Positions 55,611 to 64,000 of a stretch of 64,000 bases of DNA are shown here, in pieces. The stretch lies in assembly GCF_000204055.1 (NCBI RefSeq), contig NW_006768786.1, positions 732,873-796,872 on the forward strand, given 5' to 3'. Both the position numbers and the translations under genes were made by a program. This stretch comes from Melampsora larici-populina 98AG31 (lineage: Eukaryota; Basidiomycota; Pucciniomycetes; Pucciniales; Melampsoraceae). Below the pieces are notes generated by a model. That model made no database searches, was not told the DNA's origin, and saw only the letters and a program-made list of their open reading frames with translations. Every line of letters begins with the position of its first letter. Within the stretch, counting starts at the first letter, position 1.

Positions 55611-57377
55611 CTTTTCTTCACCTCAAATTTCCATAAAACATAGCAGCTAGTGAAGAGGAAGCCCATATCCGTGTCTTGTCTGCCATGTGAGCCTATGTAG
55701 GTGTAGAGCTATCCTTTTTTATAATGCAGCAAAGGTTGAGTATTTAATGTTGAGGGGTCTGGATCTCAAACACTTGACTGCTGTTAGGTTATCTTTCTAC
55801 TGAGCAATCATAGTCACTTTGCATTTGATATCTTCATCTCAAAAACTGCTGTGTGTATGACTCTTTTGGGCAAAGGCCCTTTAAATGCGTGGATCATGTT
55901 GCACAAAATATCTAAATTCAATACCCCATCAGAGCTCATAACCAATGCTAAATGATATAAACCATAATGGGTCTGAATGTATGTACCCTACTCTAGCTCT
56001 ACAAATTTCGCATCTACTCCTAAAGATGTTTCCAATGTTATCTATGTTACACTGAACATTCATCTTTAAATGTTATCTAATCTGAACTGAATGAACATCC
56101 AATAGATCTGTCGTTTCACACCTCTTTACATACCTACATACAATTCTTCCTCAAGTTTCAAAACTGTGGGGATATCCAGTCTAAGTTCAATGAATGATTT
56201 AATGAGATATGAAAGCTTGGGAAAAGTTTCAGTTTCAGTTTCAGATCAGATGATTAGAATTCTATGAAGTCCAGCTCAGAAGATTGATGTGTAGCATGAG
56301 TGCTTGGATCCCGAGTGGATTGGATTGAAATGATGGATGAATCGATCTGATTTCAAAGTTGATATTCAGGGGGTAAAGCTGCGTGGATGAATGAGTGTTA
56401 CATGCATCGATCGGATGACTGCTTAAGTACATATGTATGGTGGTGGTGGTGGTGGTGGTGGTGGGGCTGTGTTTGTTTGTGTGAAGTTTTTTCAACGAGA
56501 CTCTCACTCACAAGCTTGAGCTTGAGATTTAAATAGGAGGCAGTGTTAAGACTTTATTAAATTTTTAAATTTTTGGGTGTTAGGTTTCAATCAGATTGAA
56601 ATCCAAATGGGGTAATTTATTTACAATTTATTTTTTTCTGTATAAGCATATTCTGTGTTGTATGACAAAGTAATTTAGTTTAGAGTATTTTAGTTTTTTT
56701 TATCAATCAGCATCATCATTTCGGTATTTTCAACTTTCAACTGGTCGATCCCATTCTTCTCATTCCACCACTTACCATTCACCACACTACCACACTACCA
56801 CACTACCACCATCACATCCCATCCCATCTCATCTCATCACTAAACTTTTAATCAATTCACTTTCAAATCAAATTCAACTTTCAAAAACAATCATCAAACA
56901 CTTTCACTAAACCAACTAAACTACTTCTATATATTGATTTGATTGATTAATGATATAAACAAATCTTTCAATATCGGAATTTGACTTTTTAATTTTCTTC
57001 AAATCTCTTTTTCTTTTTCTCCAATTCAAATGGTTCTAAACTTTTTCTTGATCAAGAATTTCAAACAATAAAATCAAAACATCAAACAAACTCAAATCAA
57101 ATCAAATACAAGTTTAATCAATTTGTTATTCTTTGTCTTTCTTATTTTTTTTCTACTGAATCAAATCAATTCTTTTCTCTTTTTTTGCCTTTGATTTGGT
57201 TTTTCCTTTTCCATTTTGTTTGTGTACTCTTCAAATCTTCAAATTCTCAAATCTTTTCAAAAATCAAAAATCAAATCAGAAAGCAACAAAGAAAAGAAAA
57301 GAAAGCAAATCCAATCGATCCAAACTTGAATTATTTTTGATTTCTTTCCTATCTTTATAAACCAAACTAATCTCAAA
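55611..57377. other. Intergenic region with (TGG)n microsatellite
   Basis: No gene is supported. A TGG run lies at 56437-56463. From 56700 onward the tract is AT- and pyrimidine-rich and is the probable promoter and long 5' leader of the zinc-finger gene. Confidence 0.5.
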
Positions 57378-59101
57378 ATGTCACTCTCCTTATTAGCTTC
57401 TCGTTCAATGATTTCAACTGATCGACGTCATATTGATCCAAATCCAGATAGACTACCGATCAATCTGAACACTTCATCAAGTTCTAATCCAAGCAGTAGT
57501 ACCATCACAACCACTTCTACCAGCACTCCTAAACCTAGTTCAGTTAGTTCTTCACTTTTGTTATTGAGTACTTCGGCAGAAGCAGCTGTACTTGAAAGTC
57601 GTAAATTCGAACGTGGTTCAAGACCTTCATCACTTCAACCGATCTTGACTACCAACCCATCATCCAACCAAACCCAAAAACAAACCTCTAGCATTTCTCC
57701 TCCTACTCATCAACATCATCAACATCATCATCATCATCATCATCATACGAGTGGTAATACTGTATCTCAACAACAACAAAGGTTACATCATCGGTCCTTA
57801 GAAACCTTGACACCTCTGCATCATCATCTGAACAACAAACGGGATCATAAACATGCTCATCTCTTCAAATGTGAAAAGTGTCCAAAGGTGAAGTTTTATT
57901 CTTTGGATCTTTTCTCACTTGTTCCCTTTGTGGTATATGCTCAATGATCGAATGGTTCATTTTTGGTTCTGGTTTATTAGGTTTATCGTCATCCTCAATG
58001 TCTCGTTAAGCATAGATGGGAACACACCTCGGTATGGTTATTTTTTCGGTTTCTATCATGAGATCTTGATACTGACTTTTTTGTATCGATGGTGTATCAA
58101 TCTTTGTGTAAAAAGTATTGGGCCGATGCTTCCAAGCTCATGCTTAGTAAACATCAACAAGTCCAAATGTTAGAAGTGAGTTACAAATTTGCAAAACCCG
58201 ATACGAAGTACCTACGTTTTCCATGCTCATCCATGTTGTTTCTTTGCTTTTTGGGATTTTTTTTGAATTTAAGGCCGCAGCTATTTTAGCTACTCCGTCT
58301 GGTAGTTTACCAGAGTCTCGATCACTTTGGCCAGCAGCTGTTTCACCATCTGAAGCTGGTTTATTAGGTTCAGATCAAGTGAATCTAGATGTGATTCAAT
58401 CCCAAAGCAAATCCTACAAACCAGCCGATCATCAACAACATCGATCAAGTTCGTCACCCTGTTCTTCAGTTCTGACAGCTTCGACTCCGATTGCTATGAA
58501 GATCAGTAAAGCAGGATCTGAAGATATTGAGATGGATGAAGAAGAAGATGAAGAAGAAGAGATTGAAACGGGTGATGAAGAGGAAGAAGACGAGATTATG
58601 TTTGAGATGTCGATCAATGGAGATGACAGTCAATCATCCACAAGTCAAGCCGAAACTGGATCAGGTTCGAGTGCAGAGAAAGGAAGAGTGATGAAAGAAG
58701 TCCAGAACAGTCGTAGTTTACCGATCAGCTTTTCGATCTCTGCACCACCCCCGATGGGATACTTTCAACCTAGACCGACTACACTGACTACCACACTTGT
58801 ACAGGACGTTCGAAAAGAACCTGTCCAAGCCTTTCTGGCTGGCTTTCCTCATCCTCCTACACCTTCGGTTTGTAGTGTGGGTAGAAGTTATTATCATCCT
58901 GAAACGGTCTTTAATCCTCCGCCTTATGCTGATAGTGGATTAAGGTTTCAAGATCAAAGGATCTTGGAAGAGAATGGAAATCAAGTTGTTGAACAAGAAG
59001 AAGAAGATGAAGAAGATGAGGATGAAGATGTGGGATTTGGGGTTAGAGAAGTAGGTGGTATGAATGGAAGTGGTGATGAAGTGATTGGTATGGAATTGTA
59101 A
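57378..59101 (+). CDS. Fungal C2H2 zinc-finger protein, 482 aa
   Basis: Exons are 57378-57887, 57981-58031, 58116-58175 and 58274-59101, all GT-AG, all phase 0. The joined core reads FKCEKCPKVYRHPQCLVKHRWEHTS, a perfect C-x2-C-x12-H-x3-H finger, followed by YWADASKLMLSKHQQVQMLEAAAILA and SLPESRSLWPAAVSPS. This finger plus 'KHQQVQ-EAAAIL' block is a conserved fungal signature of unknown role. The N-terminal part is Ser/Thr/His-rich with a His run, and the C-terminus is very acidic. A nuclear, nucleic-acid-binding role is likely. The first intron falls inside the finger, between CxxC-PK and VYRHP, so correct splicing is essential for function. Confidence 0.88.
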
Positions 59102-60354
59102 AGAAGAAGAAAAGTAGAAAAAAAAAAGATGTGTGTATGATTATGTATCATATTTATTAAAGCCATATAGATTTTTATATCGGTTCAAAGTTTAGGTAAA
59201 ACGGTATTCTCATTCAAAATTAAGAGAAGGTTTTCAAGTCAAGAAGAAGAAAAGGAAAATTTGTTGATTAGATTGAGCAGTTGGTATAGAAGAATAGAAA
59301 GAAGGATTAGAGAATGGAAATTCGAATCGATCATTGAATTTTTTTCTTATCACTTATGGTTCAGAGATATGTTTTTTGTTTTTTTTGAATGTTGTTGTTG
59401 TTGTTGTTGTTGTGATCTTAAACTATTTCTCTATCTATCTCTCTAAACTGTTGTTGTTGTTGTTGTTGTTGTTATTTCAATGCACACCTCCTACCTGATC
59501 ACTTCACTTTATCTCATTGTTTTGGTCTTTTTTTGTTGTTTGATTTTGTTGTGATTTTTTTTTTGGTAAATATGAGTCTGCTTGATTGATTATAGATAGA
59601 TTGAGGAATCAAAATGGGTTTTTGTCTAGATTTTGGTTTGTGTTTGAGAGTATAATACTTGAGAGGTTTGGAAGTGGTGAAGAGCAAATCCGGCCATGAG
59701 TGGACAAAGTTGAAGTGGGAGTGGTAATCAAGTGGAGTTTTGTGTAGTGGTTTGTTTGCCTTTAATATCATCAACTATAAAATGTTTGGTTTGGTTGGTT
59801 GGTTCTGGTTTATTGATAAAAACCTTGTAAGGAGAGAAGTTTACCAACTTAAAAACTATCATCTTCAGTAGTTTACCAGGTTGTATCAAACCAGACCAAA
59901 CTCTACCAAAATGGGATCTTTCTTAGTACTACTATTCCATTATATGTTGGACCTCGAGAAAAGATAAAAAAAGTTACAACTTGTGTTTTTAACTGGATTT
60001 AACACAGCAAACACGGTGTTTTTTTGTTTTCAGTGGTGAAATTCAAGGTTTAAACTTCTACAAGGTGTACCAAAAAACTTTCTTATTTTTCTCAATGTCC
60101 AACATATTTATAATGGAATAGCTGTACTTGGTTCTTTTTGATTAAAAGAACCAAATCAATTCAAAACTTCCCAAGATTTAAAAGAAAAAGTCAAAAAAAA
60201 TGTATGTTATTTTATTTACAACTACACAAAATTTACAAGAAAGATCAAAACAAATTACAAAAGTTTTAATGATTTATTTTTGTACATAGTAGAATGATGA
60301 AGGAAAAAAAAAGATAGATTTCTTATAAGAGAAAGGAGAGAGAGAGAGATTAAA
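59102..60354. other. Intergenic region with TTG microsatellites
   Basis: Convergent 3' flanks. Two short (TTG/GTT)n runs lie at 59391-59412 and 59449-59473. No gene is supported. Confidence 0.55.
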
Positions 60355-62346
60355 TTAAATGATCATGGCTAAGAAGATTGTACAAGCTAAACCTCCTGCT
60401 AGACCTGAAAAGATACCGATTGAAAGTGCACTTGATTGACGTTCTTTTTTATCTTTTTCCTAATTACAATGTGAAAAAGATGAATATTAACACAAAGGGA
60501 TTGATGGTTTTAACACAAAGGGATTGATGGTTTTGTTAGATTTTATTGAGAGTTCATTAAGGAAAGAAAATGGATGAATTGCTTACTTCTTTGGATTTGT
60601 TTGGGTCTTGAATTAGTTTAAGATTTTTGTCATTAAGTTTTTTGATCAAGAGCAGATTGATTCATTTAAGCCATATCAGTGAGTCATATTTAAACCATCA
60701 GATTTGGATCAAGACAAGTAGATTAACTCACCATTTTCTTTTCTAATAGTTTGTCCACTATTATTATCTTCTGGACTAAGCTTTACATCCTTACTGCCAG
60801 ATTCTAAAAGATGAATTGATTTTATGAAGAGAACAAGTCAAATAAGTGAGAAGATTGAAATATAAAGTTTACAAATTTACTTACTCTCTTCTGGGCCTGA
60901 TGTTTTTGATGGTTTCTTTTGAGGTGTCAAGTAACCAGATCCCCCCATGGGTATATCTCCACTATAAAATGTTGTATCATCACTTGTGATTGATGGTGTA
61001 TTACCACTTGATATGGGTGGTGTATTACCACTTGATATTGATGGCGTATTACCACTTGATATAGATGGTGTATCACCACTTGATATTGATGGTATCTCGC
61101 CACTTGATACTGATGGTATCTCTCCACTTGATATCCTTGGAGTGGCTTCCTTAGACTTTGATGGCATCTTTGTGCTCTTTGAACCTTTCAAAGTGCCTCC
61201 TGGGAGATTATCTACATCTTCCAAATTTCCACAAGATTTACAAGGCAGTCCAGTTTTTTTGCTATCATTTTCAATTGCCCCACTGCTAGCGGCTGGTGTG
61301 AGATTGCCAAGTTTGGTGCGGGTTGGATTTGCCCCACTTTTCGAAACACCTGAAGTATCTTTACCAGTGTTGGGATATTGTTCTATCACTACACCAGATT
61401 CTGGTGATAAATTGGTAGGTTCCTTTGCTATGAAAAAGTTGACTTCGAACGTTGGAGATTGTGGTGTTGTACTGGTATCTGATGGATCATTTTCAAAAGT
61501 CTCCAGAGTTTGCGAAGCGGTCTCTACCACTGTTTCACTCGCCAGATTGTGTGGAAACGTATTCATCACTGCATCGGACTCTGGGGCTAAAGTCTCAGAA
61601 GAGTCTGATTCTGATGTCGTTGAGTCCTTTGATGTGCTTGATGGAATCTCGGGTGATGATGATGTTTGGATTTCCCAGGATTCGTAATATTCTTCTGATG
61701 GATCTACAGCTGATATGCTCGATCCTGCAAATGTTGCATCCATATCCACGGGTAATGCAGAATCTTGGCCTTCAGAAAGACTATCAGCTGAGGATGCTAT
61801 CTCAGAGTCTTGCGATAAATCTTGAGCCGGTGCGTCAGACTGACCAGACGTCAAGATGAGATTGGTATCTTGTGTCGCCTCCTGCTGATCAGGGACTGTT
61901 GTTTCATCTTTTGCTACCACATTTTCATCCAGCGTGTTTGGTGTCTCTGTTGGGTCATCCTGAGAATTGTCTCTTTTTTGTAGCACGTTAGAGAATTTAT
62001 GCGGTAAGTTGGCATTGTTCTGATTATTTTGATGGTTATATTTGCGAGATGAAATGGGACTATGATATATCCAGACCGGCAATCGCCGATTTGAGATCCC
62101 CAAGAAGTTCGAAATAAAGACTCTTTGAAGAGCTTTTTGATTCTGCTTGGGTACCAGCCCAGAAATCAAGTCCAAATGTGGTTCTGTAGATTGACTACTT
62201 TCTTCAATTGGATTTGAGTAAAATTGATCTGATGAGGTTATTTTCAGTATAGGTTTCTCAGAGGTATTGATGATTAAAGCTGAAGTGTGCATTCGGATCG
62301 TAAGAATGAAAATGAGCAACAAGAAAGGCAAAGGGCTATTGGTCAT
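60355..62346 (-). CDS. Ser/Thr-rich cell-surface protein with hydrophobic C-tail, 552 aa
   Basis: Exons on minus are 62346-60885, 60803-60732, 60606-60587 (20 bases) and 60459-60355, all GT-AG and in frame. The ATG at 62346 begins a signal peptide (MTNSPLPFLLLIFILTIRMHTSALI). A longer start at 62364 would be TTG and is rejected. The protein is Ser/Thr/Glu-rich, with a run of 7-residue repeats (SISSGNTP type, 60960-61130) near its C-terminus and a CKSC pair. The last exon ends SALSIGIFSGLAGGLACTIFLAMII, a hydrophobic end typical of a GPI-attachment signal or a membrane anchor, with few residues after it. It is probably a cell-wall or plasma-membrane protein. Family not recognised. If GPI-anchored, it is a client of the GPI genes at 29-36 kb. 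Confidence 0.8.
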
Positions 62347-62389
62347 TACGAAGCTTGGAGGCAATCAGACTGAATGAGGGTGGTGTATG

Positions 62390-62890
62390 GTATGCAAAGC
62401 TGGTAAACAAGATTGCGAAGGTTCCACTTGTGTTGAAGCCTGTCATCGAATGTAGAGACAGCGTCATCTGCATCAGTAACATTATTTCACCGTACGAGGC
62501 CTTCATAGAATAGTTGTTAGCTTCTTTGATGTAAACTACTGGAATGCACTTACTGGGGCATGTGCGAGAATCAACACTCGGCATCAAGTCCGCGTATGCA
62601 CACCCGGGGACTTGGCCAGAATAGAGACGACAATACTTGGAGAATTGGCGAGGTAGTTTGATAAGGCTCTGTGAGCAATTGTATTGTGAAGGTTTGTTTC
62701 CCTTGATCACATCACACGGATCTGGCGGACCTATGTACGGCTGCGTCCAAAAATGCCAATCGGCGTTTGATGCTGAGGCGCAAGGTTGATGTGGGTAAAG
62801 AGAAATTACAAAGAATGGCAAATAGGGATGCCTTGTTGAGAGTCTCAAAGTGGACAGATTGAGATATTTCCTCTTCACTCAAAATCATAC
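62390..62890 (-). CDS. Possible cysteine-containing protein, model uncertain
   Basis: A minus-strand frame encodes DWHFWTQPYIGPPDPCDVIKGNKPSQYNCSQSL...YCRLYSGQVPGCAYADLMPSVDSRTCP, with five cysteines in about 70 residues. An intron (GTAATTT...GCGCCTCAG, about 62767-62803) could join it in frame to an upstream ATG at 62887. A strong GTAAGTGC donor lies after RTCP, with a GCTAAC branch point behind. The frame lacks an upstream ATG of its own. It may be a secreted protein or a 5' part of another gene; no family recognised. Confidence 0.3.
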
Positions 62891-63443
62891 TGTTCTCGAC
62901 AACGCCCACAATCAGTTTGATAGAGGTCGGCTTCGACAGCTCTGGAAGTCAAAATCCTTTGGTAACTGGCGATCGAAAGACTCCTAAAGCATGTCAATTT
63001 TCCCGCTCGTGATGCCAACAGAAACGTGCTTCAATTTGATCAGTTTCTCGGCATCTGTTGACGCACATTATATTGAGCAACCTACCATTTTCCATTGTTT
63101 GTAAAATTTCCAAGCGAGATTTTGTACGTGTCAAGGGTAGCAGCTCATTAGTAGCCCTCTAGGACATCTGTGGTCAGCTGTTTACTTTGAAAATATCATT
63201 CAAAACACGACCAGAGGTGATGTGGTGCCTTGAATTTGTACCTGTTGCCCTTGGGTGGATGTTCATTCAGGGATGTTGTTAAATAACTGGCGCGTGTTTT
63301 TCCAAAGTTCGCGCTATTTTCTCTGTTCATCCTCAAATCGTTGATTCCTCATCTTTTCCAGCAACTCACTTGCCACAACTATCTGTAACTCTTTGTCTCA
63401 AAATATATATCAATCTCACATCACGAACAATCAAACCTTCAAG

Positions 63444-64000
63444 ATGGAAATCATCAAGCACCTGTCTACGATGCTTCTTTTCACTCTCCTCCGGTCAATG
63501 CTTTGCAATGCCAATGTTTATGTTACCCAGCCAACCACCCAAACTCAGTGGGTAGCCGGCACATCAGTCAAAATCGCTTGGGAGGACGATGGCCATAATC
63601 CTCTTCTCAAGGCTAAGGGGCATTCAGTTACAATCTCCTTATTTCCTTCCAACAAAGGACTATACCCGAAACCTTTGGCCGTGTGGAAGAACGTCGATAC
63701 GCGCTCACAACTTCTTGAAGTGCGTGACTTGTCGAAACTTTTGTGTTATGCAAAGATTGATCATCCCTTACTTTGACGCAATCTTAGGTACACATAAAAC
63801 CAAGCTTAGGTTCAGAACTCCCAAATACCTTCTTTCTGCAGTTCAGACGACCGCGATCACACATCACGGATGATGTATACAGCGCCAGGTAAGAAGCCCG
63901 GGCTAGTAAGTTAGTCTTTATAGCTACTGACTTTATTCCGTGTAGGTTTTCAATATTACCTGCAGAACACAACTCACAGGAAGAAGCCTCAAACTCTGCT
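63444..64000 (+). CDS. Kre9/Knh1-like secreted cell-wall protein, 5' part
   Basis: Exons are 63444-63719, 63788-63888 and 63946 to the window end; junctions are in frame. A signal peptide (MEIIKHLSTMLLFTLLRSMLCNA) is followed by VYVTQPTTQTQWVAGTSVKIAWEDDG, SVTISLFPSNKG, and after splicing VHIKPSLGSELPNTFFLQFRRPRSHITDDVYSARFSI. This is the Ig-like N-terminal domain of Kre9/Knh1-type fungal surface proteins, which are usually Ser/Thr-rich and GPI-anchored and act at the cell wall. The gene runs off the right edge, so its C-terminus and any GPI signal are not seen. Confidence 0.8.

Noticed and set aside
62347..62364. Upstream start for the Ser/Thr-rich surface protein
   Set aside because: The codon at 62364 is TTG; the ATG at 62346 begins a cleaner signal peptide.

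Overview
The window looks like nuclear DNA of a basidiomycete, most likely a rust fungus (Pucciniales; a Melampsora-type genome is my best guess from the lineage-specific secreted proteins). It is AT-rich, its genes are cut by many short introns (38 to about 110 bp, GTRNGT..YAG, with CTAAC/CTGAC-like branch points), there are no operons, and transposon debris lies between genes. All exon models were read by eye by joining reading frames at splice signals; every joined model given as firm keeps one open frame.

Layout. 443-2363: intron-rich gene of unknown function. 3086-4204 (minus): broken DD34E (Tc1/mariner-type) transposase. 4966-10431: a complete PIF/Harbinger-like element with matching terminal inverted repeats, a TCA target duplication, a transposase and a divergent Myb/SANT-like gene; both genes carry premature TGA codons that fit CpG decay. 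10555-20000: lineage-specific region with two fold-back repeats, an unrecognised fragment gene, and two duplicated 209-residue secreted-protein genes (12566-13469 and 16430-17330), each with copies of a ~205 bp repeat upstream. 20901-24242: MAP-kinase-phosphatase-like dual-specificity phosphatase. 25386-25524: a 139 bp hairpin MITE. 26389-27455: decayed RING-like gene.

28966-40247 is a conserved housekeeping block: the GPI inositol deacylase (BST1/PGAP1 type) converges, 197 bp apart, on GPI ethanolamine-phosphate transferase 2 (LAS21/GPI7/PIGG type), followed by elongation factor 2 with nine exons and 842 residues. The two GPI genes act in one pathway, ER assembly and remodelling of GPI anchors. 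The window also encodes likely cell-surface or GPI-type proteins (60355-62346; Kre9/Knh1-like start at 63444).

41939-45193 is a very repetitive secreted protein. 46071-47090 is an Mpv17/PMP22 membrane protein. 48218-50489 is a putative type II membrane glycosyltransferase. 52398-54763 encodes a large secreted protein with a nuclear-localisation-like stretch flanked by two DLNxxP (EAR-type) motifs, the most interesting candidate in the window: it could be a host-directed effector that recruits plant TOPLESS corepressors. 57378-59101 is a conserved fungal C2H2 zinc-finger protein. No tRNA, rRNA or CRISPR was seen.
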